Shown here: positions 45,485 through 57,668 of the stretch, one piece after another
Position numbering within the stretch: position 1 is the stretch's first letter
Layout of the letters: the number at the start of each line of letters is the position of its first letter
Assembly: GCA_964017045.1 (NCBI GenBank)
Contig: OZ024794.1
Span: 5,926,329 to 5,990,328 of the forward strand
Source: Omphiscola glabra
Taxonomy: Eukaryota; Mollusca; Gastropoda; Lymnaeidae
DNA length: 64,000 nucleotides
Direction: 5' to 3'
Program-made: the position numbers and the translations under genes
The notes under the pieces: model-generated
Database searches by the model: none
Seen by the model: only the letters and a program-made list of their open reading frames with translations
Told to the model about the DNA's origin: nothing

Positions 45485-48060
45485 CAGTTATATTATTCTA
45501 TTATTCTGTTACTCTATTATTATATCATTATATTATTCCATTATCATATTATTCTATTATCATATTATTCTATTATCATATTATACTTTTATCATATTAT
45601 ACTTTTATCATATTATACTTTTATCATATTATACTTTTATCATATTATACTTTTATCATATTATACTTTTATCATATTATACTTTTATCATATTATACTT
45701 TTATCATATTATACTTTTATCATATTATACTTTTATCATATTATACTTTTATCATATTATACTTTTATCATATTATACTTTTATCATATTATACTTTTAT
45801 CATATTATACTTTTATCATATTATACTTTTATCATATTATACTTTTATCATATTATACTTTTATCATATTATACTTTTATCATATTATACTTTTATCATA
45901 TTATACTTTTATCATATTAAACTTTTATCATATTATACTTTTATCATATTATACTTTTATCATATTATACTTTTATCATATTATACTTTTATCATATTAT
46001 ACTTTTATCATATTATACTTTTATCATAGTATACTTTTATCATATTAAACTTTTATCATATTATACTTTTATCATATTATACTTTTATCATATTATACTT
46101 TTATCATATTATACTTTTATCATATTATACTTTTATCATATTATACTTTTATCATATTATACTTTTATCATATTATACTTTTATCATATTATACTTTTTT
46201 CATATTATACTTTTATCATATTATACTTTTATCAAATAATACTTTTATCATATTATACTTTTATCATATTATACTTTTATCATATTATACTTTTATCATA
46301 TTATACTTTTATCATATTATACTTTTATCATATTATACTTTTATCATATTATAATTTTATCATATTATACTTTTATCATATTATACTTTTATCATATTAT
46401 ACTTTTATCATATTATACTTTTATCATATTATACTTTTATCATATTAAACTTTTATCATATTATACTTTTATCATATTATACTTTTATCATATTATACTT
46501 TTATCATATTATACATTTATCATATTATACTTTTATCATATTATACTTTTATCATATTATACTTTTATCATATTATACTTTTATCATATTATACTTTTAT
46601 CATATTATACTTTTATCATATTATACTTTTATCATATTATACTTTTATCATATTATACTTTTATCATATTATACTTTTATCATATTATACTTTTATCATA
46701 TTATACTTTTATCATATTATACTTTTATCATATTATACTTTTATCATATTATACTTTTATCATATTATACTTTTATCATATTAAACTTTTATCATATTAT
46801 ACTTTTATCATATTAAACTTTTATCATATTATACTTTTATCATATTATACTTTTATCATATTATACTTTTATCATATTATACTTTTATCATATTATACTT
46901 TTATCATATTATACTTTTATCATATTATACTTTTATCATATTATACTTTTATCATATTATACTTTTATCATATTATACTTTTATCATATTATACTTTTAT
47001 CATATTATACTTTTATCATATTATACTTTTATCATATTATACTTTTATCATATTATACTTTTATCATATTATACTTTTATCATATTATACTTTTATCATA
47101 TTATACTTTTATCATATTATACGTTTATCATATTATACTTTTATCATATTATACTTTTATCATATTATACTTTTATCATATTATACTTTTATCATATTAT
47201 ACTTTTATCATATTATACTTTTATCATATTATACTTTTATCATATTATACTTTTATCATATTATACTTTTATCATATTATACTTTTATCATATTATACTT
47301 TATCATATTATACTTTTATCATATTATACTTTTATCATATTAAACTTTTATCATATTATACTTTTATCATATTATACTTTTATCATATTATGCTTTTATC
47401 ATATTATGCTTTTATCATATTATACTTTATCATATTATACTTTTATCATATTATACTTTTATCATATTATACTTTTATCATATTATACTTTTATCATATT
47501 ATACTTTTATCATATTATACTTTTATCATATTATACTTTTATCATATTATACTTTTATCATATTATACTTTTATCATATTATACTTTTATCATATTATAC
47601 TTTTATCATATTATACTTTTATCATATTATACTTTTATCATATTATACTTTTATCATATTATACTTTTATCATATTATACTTTATCATATTATACTTTTA
47701 TCATATTATACTTTTATCATATTATACTTTTATCATATTATACTTTTATCATATTATACTTTTATCATATTATACTTTTATCATATTATACTTTTATCAT
47801 ATTATACTTTTATCATATTATACTTTTATCATATTATACTTTTATCATATTATACTTTTATCATATTATACTTTTATCATATTATACTTTTATCATATTA
47901 TACTTTTATCATATTATACTTTTATCATATTATACTTTTATCATATTATACTTTTATCATATTATACTTTTATCATATTATACTTTTATCATATTATACT
48001 TTTATCATATTATACTTTTATCATATTATACTTTTATCATATTATTTTATTAAGTATTAT
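45485..48060. repeat. 16-bp AT-rich minisatellite (ACTTTTATCATATTAT), about 160 copies
   Basis: Nearly invariant over 2.5 kb, about 87% A+T. The left edge (45485-45585) holds simpler TATTCTATTA units that grade into it, probably the ancestral form. A few 15-bp units (ACTTTATCATATTAT) at 47299, 47425 and 47680 shift the phase. Open frames of 155-225 codons have a 16-codon period and are artefacts. Confidence 0.98.
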
Positions 48061-48714
48061 TCAATAACTCTGTGGTTCTATTATATATATTATTTTATTA
48101 TTCTATTATTATACAATCTATGTGAAATTGATTTTCTTTATGGAGATTCCGCATACACTCTAGGCGTACACGAACATGTTTTAATGTTTCATTCAGCTTT
48201 TAGTTGGACTAAAATGATCAAAGTCCGAAACATGGTGTCTATAAATGAATTTTTTCGTGGTGCATGTTTGTTGTTGTTTTTGTTGTTTTTTTTTTTGGGG
48301 GGGGGGTTGCTTTATGCTTTGTATAATGAAGGTGTTTTGGTGTCGAGATTAACTAAGAATCTTCCCTTCTATAATTTTGTTGATTGCGGTTTTAGGCTTA
48401 AGGCTTTCTGGAATATATATATATATCAATATATTCATTGTTTAACTGGTCCTTGGATTCCTGATTCTGAAAGAGCATCCAAACAAATTTTCTAATGAAA
48501 ACAAAATTGTTTATTCACATCTAATTCCTTTTTTTTAAGTTTATGTTATAGATTTACATTGTTTATATATATATGTATTATGATTATTACTTTCTTTTTT
48601 TTTTTGAAATTCTTTTCAGGGGTAACACGGCGATTTAGTTTTCATACAACAGATCTATAACACAGGTATGTGCTCCCTAACGGTGTAACTTTGTCTCTTC
48701 ACGTCTCTTTCCAA
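48061..48714. other. Unique AT-rich interval
   Basis: A T/G run lies at 48280-48308. A 103-codon frame at 48184-48495 has no support. Confidence 0.4.
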
Positions 48715-48848
48715 ATCTTCTCTACACATCTTCTCTACACATCTACACATCTTCTCTACACATCTTCTCTACACATCTACACATCTTCTCTACACATCTA
48801 CACATCTTCTCTACACATCTTCTCTACACATCTACACATCTTCTCTTC
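48715..48848. repeat. ACATCTACACATCTTCTCT repeat, alternating 10- and 14-bp words
   Basis: CATCTACA and CATCTTCTCTA words alternate about 10 times. Confidence 0.9.
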
Positions 48849-48944
48849 ATTCCACAATTTGTTTCCTTTTCTCATCAGCAAAATATATTTTTAGCTACGA
48901 TTCTTTTTCATCTATGGTCAATGTTGACTCTCAGCCCCATTTAC

Positions 48945-49268
48945 CCCAAATATTATCAACATCAGACCCAAACATTATCAACATCAGACCCAAACATTAT
49001 CAACATTATCTCAAATATTATCAACATTACCCGAAATAGTGTCAAAATTATCCCAAATATTATCAACATTACCCGAAATAGTATCAACATTATCCCAAAT
49101 TATCAACAGTACCCCAAAATATTATAAACATTATCCCAAATATTATCAACATTATCCCAAATATTATCAACATTACCCGAAATATTATCAACATTACCCG
49201 AAATAGTATCAACATTATCCCAAATTATCAACACTACCCCAAAATATTATCAACATTACCCCAAAATA
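48945..49268. repeat. 21-bp minisatellite (CAACATTATCCCAAATATTAT)
   Basis: About 15 units, with ACCCGAAATA variants in clusters and a shortened AAATTATCAACA form. Confidence 0.93.
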
Positions 49269-50479
49269 TATATATAAATTTCCCCATACGTAATAACGTT
49301 AACCACACTTATTGTCAACATTACCCAACTCTGTAAACATTACCGTCAGTTGCCTTCACCTTTCATTTTCTGTCCTCTTTGTCCTCCAATTCGTTCTCCT
49401 TATCTTACTTTCTCTGCCTCTTTCAACTCTTTTTTTACCTCTCCTTGATCACACCTAAGCCTGTACACAATTTCCTTCTTTCAGTTGTACCATATATTAC
49501 CTTGTACACAGTGTCCTCCTATCAATTGTATCATGTGATACTCTCGATATCAACACTTTATTTCGCACACTTTTTTCCTAAGTGAATTTTATACTTCACT
49601 ATGCGCACGCTCTTTGCTCGTCCATTTCCTTAAAAATGTGTACATACCACGCTTCGCTCTGTCTCTTCGTGTACACAACGAACTCTTATTCCCCATCCCT
49701 CCTTGTACACCATGCCGCTAAGACGCCAATCATTCCCGGTTATTCAAGTGTAAAATTGACTGCTCCTTGATACGATTAGGACAGCGGGGGAAAAGCCCTG
49801 GCAGCCTCAGATCTCTCTTAGACCCTCTCGAGCTGTGCTAGAAAATTGCTTCTGGTTAAAGAATAAAGTTACAAATTAATTCGTGCGGTTTCACACCCAG
49901 CGAATCAATCTAGGGCCGAGCCAGACGTCAGTCGCAGTGCGTAATGCTATTATTTCAATAGGTAAGGCGATTTTCAACACGGTGTAGAGGGGGGGAACCT
50001 TGGCGGACCCAGATGATTGGTTCCTGATCACATGATCTGGTGTCGTCACATGATTGGATCCTGGTCACGTGGTGACTTGGTCTCGGTCCGGTGATTACAC
50101 TACGGTGACTGCCCACAACTCGGGGTACCGACATAAGAATTAAAGGTGAAGGGATTGGCATGGCGACCAATGGTTCGATGTGTCACGGGCCATCATGTCA
50201 CAAGTTAACATTGATATTCACGTGTCATCTGCTCAGTGGATATATATACTCTTGGAATCGGAGTTACTGAAAAGGAGGTCAATGAATTTGTCTTGTTAGA
50301 CTGAGTTCAAGAAGTAGCTATGGTTGTACAACCCATCCATTCTTGAAACAAGATGATCAGAATCGGAAATTGTAGGATAATCAATGGTAATCTTATTAGG
50401 CAAATGTATTACCTTTATTTTCCGCTGTATTTGTAAAGGGGTTGCTCTAAGCTCTAGCGCCCCTTCTGCGCCCATAAGA
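49269..50479. other. Mostly unique interval with an E-box-rich patch
   Basis: A GC-richer stretch runs 49770-49950. At 50025-50070 three related words (TCACATGAT, TCACATGAT, TCACGTGG) form a small E-box cluster that could equally be a decayed repeat. No gene recognised. Confidence 0.35.
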
Positions 50480-50489
50480 CGTTCATTTC

Positions 50490-50790
50490 CGTATCCGGTA
50501 ATTTGATCAAAAGAAATTTCGTCGACAGATAATTGATCGACGGAAATTTGATCCAACGGAAATTTGGTCGAATCTTTTTTTTAGTTAACAAGTTAAAACT
50601 TTGCGTCAAATTTCTTTATGAACGCATTATTTTGTTTTACTGTATAGTATAGTGCGTTCAAATAGAAATTTGACGAAAATTTTAATATGTGAACTGAAAA
50701 AAAGATTCGACCAAATTTCCGTTCGATCAAGTTTCCGTCGTCGATCAATTTTCTGTCGACGAAATTTCTTTCGATCAAATTTCCGGTAAC
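50490..50790. mobile_element. 301-bp fold-back MITE with 10-bp target duplication
   Basis: Both halves are inverted copies along almost the full length. Outer CCGGTAATTTGATCAAAAG faces CTTTCGATCAAATTTCCGG, GAAATTTCGTCGACAGA faces TCTGTCGACGAAATTTC, and AATTTGGTCGAATC faces GATTCGACCAAATT. The inner CGTCAAATTTCTTTATGAAC faces GTTCAAATAGAAATTTGACG. Only about 20 bp near 50640 remain unpaired. CGTTCATTTC flanks both ends (50480-50489 and 50791-50800). There is no coding capacity. An 8-10-bp duplication suits hAT or Mutator-type transposases; the superfamily is not settled. Confidence 0.85.
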
Positions 50791-50837
50791 CGTTCATTTC
50801 TGGTCTCGGTACCAGCAGCCAATATGATCTCTTACAT

Positions 50838-51290
50838 ATATTACGCTTCTGGTGTGACTCGATGAATGCTTCCATTTCCGGCTGCTTCCTATTCAGCGTA
50901 TTTGTTATTGAGTGTATATTATAAATAATTCTCAATGTTTGAAAGAATGTATGGTTCAATAATGGGTTCAATAGCGTGCAAAATATAATTACTGATAAAT
51001 ACGCTAAATGATATTTGTTTAATAACGCAATTGAGTTAAGCGCGTAATATTTTGTTTTCGGAAAATGAAATCGTCTCAATTCAAGTATGGTTTAAAAAAA
51101 TATTCGGTTTAAAAGTGGTTAGGACATCAGAATATTAATATAGTTCATGGGAGTGAAACAAAAAGTGTGCGGTGACGTATCATGGGGGGAAGGGGTGTAG
51201 CAAAAAATTGGGATTCTTAAATGTGCGTTACTTGAGTTCATGTTTTGTCAAGTAACTTTAGTAGATGTGAAGTTCACGCATTGCTGACAC
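50838..51290 (+). mobile_element. Dispersed repeat, copy 1
   Basis: Homologous to 61029-61228 plus 61524-61690. Shared words include GGTGTGACT, TGCTTCCATT, GCGCAAAATATAATT-like, GAAATGAAATCGTCTCAATT-like, AATATAGTTCATGGGAGTGA and GTTCATGTTTTGTCAAGT. It has no recognisable protein. The end near 51290 passes directly into the 41-bp array at 51327. Its class is unknown. Confidence 0.72.
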
Positions 51291-51326
51291 TAATGTATGG
51301 CTGCCACCAATGTCTGGCTTCCACCA

Positions 51327-51545
51327 ATGTTGATAGACGCCAGACTAGCACTGCAGCGGTGGGTGTTGATAGACGCCAATCTAGATCTGCACTGCGGCCG
51401 TGGATGTTGATAGACGCCAGACTAGATCTGCACTGCGGCCATGGGTGTTGATAGACGCCAGACTAGATCTGCACTGCGGCCGTGGATGTTGATAGACGCC
51501 AGACTAGATCTGCACTGCGGCCATGGGTGTTGATAGACGTCAGCT
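51327..51545. repeat. 41-bp minisatellite, about 5 copies, 82-bp dimer
   Basis: The unit is GTTGATAGACGCCAGACTAG plus ATCTGCACTGCGGCC. Copies alternate CGTGGAT and CATGGGT at the joint. Confidence 0.94.
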
Positions 51546-51667
51546 AAAATCTCCGAAGTGGGTGTTGTTTCCAGGGCGCCGGACCACGCCCGACAGCAAC
51601 GTTTAGCTCGGGGTACAATCGTTTTTATGCTCCCGGCTTATTTGCAAAGATTTAGACCAACGTTGTG

Positions 51668-51790
51668 TAGTGCATAGTCCCCAAGACGTCACGTACTCAG
51701 TGCATAGTCCCCAAGACGTCACGTAGTCAGTGCATAGTCCCCAAGACGTCACGTAGTCAGTGCATAGTCCCCATGATGTCACGTAGTCAG
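51668..51790. repeat. 30-bp repeat, 4 copies, with GACGTCACGT
   Basis: The unit is GTGCATAGTCCCCAAGACGT plus CACGTAGTCA. Three copies hold the CRE-like GACGTCAC; the fourth has GATGTCAC. Confidence 0.95.
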
Positions 51791-51872
51791 CGGGTGTAGG
51801 TAGGGGGCGACGATATCTTTTCTTGCCACTAAACAATTCAACACCTAATATGCCTTCATTTACAAGTATCAC

Positions 51873-52300
51873 AATGTTAAGGTTTGACAATGTTAAGTTT
51901 TGACAATATTAAGGTTTGACAATGTTAAGGTTTGACAGTTTTAAGGTTTGACAATGTAAAGGTTTGACAATGTTAAGGTTTGACAATGTTAAGGTTTGAC
52001 AATGTTAAGGTTTGACAATGTTAAGTGTTGACAATGTTAAGGTTTGACAGTTTTAAGGTTTGACAATGTAAAGGTTTGACAATGTTAAGGTTTGACAATG
52101 TTAAGGTTTGACAATGTTAAGGTTTGACAGTTTTAAGGTTTGACAATGTTAAGGTTTGACAATGTTAAGGTTTGACAATGTTAAGGTTTGACAGTTTTAA
52201 GGTTTGACAATGTTAAGGTTTGACAATGTTAAGGTTGGACAATGTTAATGTTTGACAATGTAAAGGTTTGACAATGTTAAAGTCTCACAATGCTAAGGCC
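51873..52300. repeat. 16-bp minisatellite (GACAATGTTAAGGTTT), about 26 copies
   Basis: Variant GACAGTTTTAAGGTTT recurs at intervals, marking copied blocks. Confidence 0.96.
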
Positions 52301-52671
52301 AAACTATTTAGGACTTTTCAAACCAATCTGTGCAGAAATGTATGCTTTAAAAACATTTACTGATACTTCCTTGTTTTGTAAAAGGGATGGGCCGCCACAT
52401 TAAAGTTAAGTTCCCGGATTGCATAATCATAATACTTTGCAACATCATGGTATGAGCTTCCTCTTGAAACTGTTTTCTTGTACGGTATCTTGCTGTTGCT
52501 TCATGTAATGTAATGTTACTTTCTAGTTTAAAATTAATTAGGACACATTAATATCTGAATTTAAGGAAACGACAGCAACGTCTTTCAGGTCAAAGGTTAG
52601 GTGGTTGACGTTGGAAACTAGGACCATAAATTGTCAGATCTTTATTTTTTTTTAAAGTTCCTTCACAGCGT
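52301..52671. other. Unique interval
   Basis: Nothing supported. Confidence 0.4.
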
Positions 52672-52918
52672 ACGCCAAAAGATATAGTACTGAAAGTCTC
52701 ACCAAAAGTGACAGTACTGAAAGCCTCACCAAAAGTGACACTACTGAAAGTCTCACCAAAAGTGACAGTACTGAAGGTCTCGCCAAAACTGACAGTACTG
52801 AAAGTCTCACCAAAAGTGACAGTACTGCTTAAAGTCTCATCAAAAGTGACAGTACTGCTTAAAGTCTCACCAAAAGTGACTACTGAAAGTCTCGCCAACA
52901 GTGACAGTACTGAAGCTC
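52672..52918 (+). repeat. 27-bp minisatellite A, about 9 copies (plus orientation)
   Basis: The unit is ACTGAAAGTCTCACCAAAAG plus TGACAGT. It differs at only about 4 of 27 positions from the reverse complement of the 55150-57668 unit, so both arrays are one family in opposite orientation. Confidence 0.94.
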
Positions 52919-53785
52919 CCGCATCTTGCACGCGACTCTGCGTTTGTCAACAGTGCATAACCTCAGTCGCTACATGCTCCCTGTAGCCAAAAGGAATATA
53001 TAATGGGCAGTTGTAGCTGGAAATATGTTTCTAAAAGAAGTAAAAAATATTCATAGATAAGAAATGAAGGAACCCCTAAAAACTAAATGTTTCGCATAAT
53101 TTCTTTACAAAATGTATTATCGAGCAATTGGGGGTGGGACTGAAAATTTGACAAACAATTTTCATACAAGTAACGCACTTTATAAGAATCCCAAGTAGTG
53201 CTCCACACCCACCCCCACCCAAAGGCTCGCAACAGCACTTTTTTTTTACGCCACTGAACTTTATTAATATTCTATTGACCCACACGCTTTACAACCGCAG
53301 ATTTATTTTACCAACTATTTCAGAAAAGCAAAAAAAAAATATTACGTTTCAAACCCACTTGCGATATTTTTTAGCGCAGTTATCGGGAATTTTCCTTCAT
53401 GCTCCGCTAGAAAAATAGGAGAAACTGATTTGGGGGGGGGGGGGGGGGTTGGTGTGGTGGAGCTGAAAATTCTATTGTGTTTTCATCGGCAACGTGTCTT
53501 TGCGCCAAGTTTCAGCTCCATAACTTGACGGGAAGTGGGTCGATTAGCCGTTAGAAGATCTTGCCACCCACCCAGCCAGGCACCCACGAACAAAAGCGGA
53601 GTTAATTTAAAGGGTTTTAAAAAGTGTGCTCACACTCAAGTTGTCGTGGACGGGGACCGAGTTTGAATGTTTGCAGAACGATATCGAGATCATTTTTAAA
53701 AGTAAACACAATTATGCAGTATATTGTTACGATTTTTTGCCGTTACAGAAAGCTTTACTCTGTGAAGTCTCGTCAATCCATAGGT
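52919..53785. other. Unique interval with a long G-run
   Basis: A run of about 18 G lies at 53431-53448. TACGCCACTG near 53251 resembles the right end of the 34811-34973 element. No gene recognised. Confidence 0.4.
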
Positions 53786-54009
53786 GAATTAGCGGGAAAA
53801 AAAAGTCACAAATTTTGCTAGAAAAAAAAGTCACAGGAAAATAAAGGTACGGGGAAAAAAGTCACAAATTTTGCTAGAAAAAAAAGTCACAGGAAAATAA
53901 AGGTACGGGGAAAAAAGTCACAAATTTTGCTAGAAAAAAAAGTCACAGGAAAATAAAGGTACGGGGAAAAAAGTCACAAATTTTGCTAGAAAAAAAAGTC
54001 ACAGGAAAA
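53786..54009 (+). repeat. 56-bp repeat B, about 4 copies (AAAAAAGTCACAGGAAAA)
   Basis: Each unit has two AAAAAAGTCACA words with the spacer AATTTTGCTAG and the joint AAATAAAGGTACGGGG. The core AAAAAGTCACAGGAAA is the reverse complement of the units at 54419-54597. Confidence 0.94.
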
Positions 54010-54056
54010 AATCAGTCATCAGAACTCATAAATGAAATGCTGACAATTTTGGGGAG

Positions 54057-54115
54057 CACACTCCCTCGGTGACCTTTGCACACTCCTTCGGTGACCTTGG
54101 CACACTCGCTCGGTG
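54057..54115. repeat. 22-bp repeat, 3 copies (CACACTCCTTCGGTGACCTT)
   Basis: Three near copies end to end. Confidence 0.85.
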
Positions 54116-54418
54116 TCAATGATGAGTTTTAGTGCAATTACAGGTATTTGATTATACAACTTGGGAGCTCCTTGGTGAAGTCTAATAAGATTTAGGAACA
54201 AAAGATTTTTTGATTTCTTTCTGTCCAAAGCCGCATCGACCACACTGAGGCCATACACAAATGACGAAACACATATTTAATCCCAAACGAGAATCAAAAC
54301 ACGATCCCAATTAGCTACTGCTATTTTCTATTTACTGTTTTTCAGTAAATAAACATATGTATGGACTTACAAATATAATAACACTGCCACTTTGGAGTTT
54401 ATATTAAACATATCTTTT

Positions 54419-54597
54419 AAAACTTTTTTTCCTGTGACTTTTTTTTCTGTGAATTTTGTTTCCTGTGACTTTTTCTCTGTGAATTTTTTTCCTGTGACTT
54501 ATTTTCTTGTGACTTTTTTTCGTGTGACTTTTTTCTGTGACTTTATTTCTTGTGACTTTTTTCCTGTGACTTACTTTCCTGTGACTTTTTTTTCCTA
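54419..54597 (-). repeat. 17-bp repeat B' (TTTCCTGTGACTTTTTT), about 10 copies, inverted to B
   Basis: Irregular 16-18-bp units, with some GTGAATTTT variants. Reverse complement of the core of the array at 53786-54009. Confidence 0.9.
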
Positions 54598-54687
54598 AAA
54601 TGGAATGTGACATTCGTCGGAAACTACACATTCCTAAAAATGACATTTGAATTCTCTTACACCATGGTCAAAAATATTTCGCAATAC

Positions 54688-54752
54688 ATAATCCTGGCTC
54701 ACATATCTCTATCCATCCTGGCTCACATATCTGTATCCATCCTGGCTAACAT
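54688..54752. repeat. 25-bp repeat, 3 copies
   Basis: ATCCTGGCTCACATATCTC-type units. Confidence 0.85.
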
Positions 54753-55149
54753 ATCTGCTTGGTAGCACGGGCGTGATGCTCTATTCAAACAGCTACTGGA
54801 CCACCAGATTTCCTTTCCGGTTGACACAGTACAGCAGCAGCTCGCAATAATGGCTCAGTTGGCATTTACTTCAAGAAAGACAAACCTTATTAACAACAGA
54901 CAGGATAACTATGTTAATGGGGGTCGTCTCACTTAAATATTATATCTTGGCGTCACTCGGCCAATTTTTTCAACCTCAGTTTCCATGCGAAACTAGTGGT
55001 CAACTAGGAATACTTTTCCCTCCTTCTAGAAATCTATTTGCAACTACGAATGCCAAACATATCTTCATTTTGAAAACAATGAACATATGTCTACTAGGGA
55101 TATGTTACGTTATACAAAATCCACGTATGGGTTTAAGATGTACTATGTT
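54753..55149. other. Unique interval
   Basis: The start of a 154-codon plus frame (54911-55375) lies here, but it has no family motif and runs into the array. Confidence 0.35.
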
Positions 55150-57668
55150 GTTAGTTTTGGCGGCAGTTTCAGTACTGTTACTTTTGGCGACAGTTTTAGT
55201 AGTTACTTTTGGTGACAGTTTCAGTACTGTTACTTTTGGCGGCAGTTTCAGTACTGTTACTTTTGGCGGCAGTTTCAGTACTGTTACTTTTGGCGGCAGT
55301 TTCAGTACTGTTACTTTTGGCGGCAGTTTCAGTATTGTTACTTTTGGCGACAGTTTTAGTAGTTACTTTTGGTGACAGTTTCAGTACTGTTACTTTTGGC
55401 GGCAGTTTCAGTACTGTTACCTTTGGCGGCAGTTTCAGTACTGTTACTTTTGGCGACAGTTTTAGTGCTGTTACTTTTGGCGACAGTTTTAGTACTGTTA
55501 CTTTTGGCGGCAGTTTCAGTACTGTTACTTTTGGCGACAGTTTTAGTACTGTTACTTTTGGCGACAGTTTTAGTACTGTTACTTTTGGCGGCAGTTTCAG
55601 TACTGTTACTTTTGGCGGCAGTTTCAGTACTGTTACTTTTGGCGACAGTTTTAGTACTGTTACTTTTGGCGGCAGTTTCAGTACTGTTACTTTTGGCGAC
55701 AGTTTTAGTGCTGTTACTTTTGGCGACAGTTTTAGTACTGTTACTTTTGGCGGCAGTTTCAGTACTGTTACTTTTGGCGACAGTTTTAGTACTGTTACTT
55801 TTGGCGACAGTTTTAGTACTGTTACTTTTGGCGACAGTTTCAGTACTGTTACTTTTGGCGGCAGTTTTAGTACTGTTACTTTTGGCGACAGTTTTAGTAC
55901 TGTTACTTTTGGCGGCAGTTTCAATACTGTTACTTTTGGCGACAGTTTCAATACTGTTACTTTTGGCGACAGTTTTAGTACTGTTACTTTTGGCGGCAGT
56001 TTCAGTACTGTTACTTTTGGCGGCAGTTTCAGTACTGTTACTTTTGGCGACAGTTTAAGTACTGTTACTTTTGGCGACAGTTTTAGTACTGTTACTTTTG
56101 GCGGCAGTTTCAGTACTGTTACTTTTGGCGGCAGTTTCAGTACTGTTACTTTTGGCGACAGTTTAAGTACTGTTACTTTTGGCGACAGTTTTAGTACTGT
56201 TACTTTTGGCGACAGTTTCAGTACTGTTACTTTTGGCGACAGTTTTAGTACTGTTACTTTTGGCGACAGTTTCAGTACTGTTACTTTTGGCGACAGTTTT
56301 AGTACTGTTACTTTTGGCGACAGTTTCAGTACTGTTACTTTTGGCGACAGTTTTAGTACTGTTACTTTTGGTGACAGTTTCAGTACTGTTACTTTTGGCG
56401 ACAGTTTTAGTACTGTTACTTTTGGCGACAGTTTCAGTACTGTTACTTTTGGCGACAGTTTCAGTGCTGTTACTTTTGGCGACAGTTTCAGTACTGTTAC
56501 TTTTGGCGACAGTTTTAGTACTGTTACTTTTGGCGACAGTTTAAGTACTGTTACTTTTGGCGACAGTTTCAGTACTGTTACTTTTTGGCGACAGTTTCAG
56601 TACTGTTACTTTTGGCGACAGATTAAGTACTGTTACTTTTGGCGACAGTTTCAATACTGTTACATTTGGCCGCAGTTTTAGTACTGTTACTTTTGGCGAC
56701 AGTTTCAGTACTGTTACTTTTGGCGACAGTTTCAGTACTGTTACTTTTGGCGACAGTTTTAGTACTGTTACTTTTGGCGACAGTTTCAGTACTGTTACTT
56801 TTGGCGACAGTTTCAGTACTGTTACTTTTGGCGACAGTTTTAGTACTGTTACTTTTGGCGACAGTTTTAGTGCTGTTACTTTTGGCGACAGTTTCAGTAC
56901 TGTTACTTTTGGCGACAGTTTTAGTGCTGTTACTTTTGGCGACAGTTTCAGTACTGTTACTTTTGGCGGCAGTTTTAGTACTGTTACTTTTGGCGACAGT
57001 TTTAGTACTGTTACTTTTGGCGACAGTTTTAGTACTGTTACTTTTGGCGGCAGTTTCAGTACTGTTACTTTTGGCGACAGTTTTAGTGCTGTTACTTTTG
57101 GCGACAGTTTCAGTACTGTTACTTTTGGCGACAGTTTTAGTACTGTTACTTTTGGCGACAGTTTCAGTACTGTTACTTTTGGCGACAGTTTTAGTACTGT
57201 TACTTTTGGCGACAGTTTCAGTGCTGTTACTTTTGGCGGCAGTTTTAGTAGTTACTTTTGGTGACAGTTTTAGTACTGTTACTTTTGGCGACAGTTTCAG
57301 TACTGTTAATTTTGGCGACAGTTTTAGTACTGTTACTTTTGGCGACAGTTTTAGTGCTGTTACTTTTGGCGACAGTTTCAGTACTGTTACTTTTGGCGAC
57401 AGTTTTAGTACTGTTACTTTTGGTGACAGTTTTAGTACTGTTACTTTTGGCGACAGTTTCAGTACTGTTACTTTTGGCGACAGTTTCAGTACTGTTACTT
57501 TTGGCGACAGTTTCAGTACTGTTACTTTTGGCGACAGTTTAAGTACTGTTACTTTTGGCGACAGTTTCAATACTGTTACATTTGGCCGCAGTTTTAGTAC
57601 TGTTACTTTTGGCGACAGTTTCAGTACTGTTACTTTTGGCGGCAGTTTCAGTACTGTTACTTTTGGAG
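55150..57668 (-). repeat. 27-bp minisatellite A', about 93 copies, inverted to A
   Basis: The unit is CAGTACTGTTACTTTTGGCG plus ACAGTTT on the plus strand. It varies at two sites (GCGAC/GCGGC and TTTTAG/TTTCAG/TTTAAG). A rare variant (TACATTTGGCCGCAG) occurs at 56661 and 57577, 916 bp apart, in the same context, so a block of 34 units (with one 2-bp deletion) was duplicated. Plus and minus frames up to 490 codons are open in several phases with a 9-codon period; no start context or unique coding part exists. Confidence 0.98.

Noticed and set aside
45376..48067. Tyr/Ile/Leu-rich frames of 155-225 codons that could suggest membrane proteins
   Set aside because: They are translations of the AT-rich 16-bp array with a 16-codon period.
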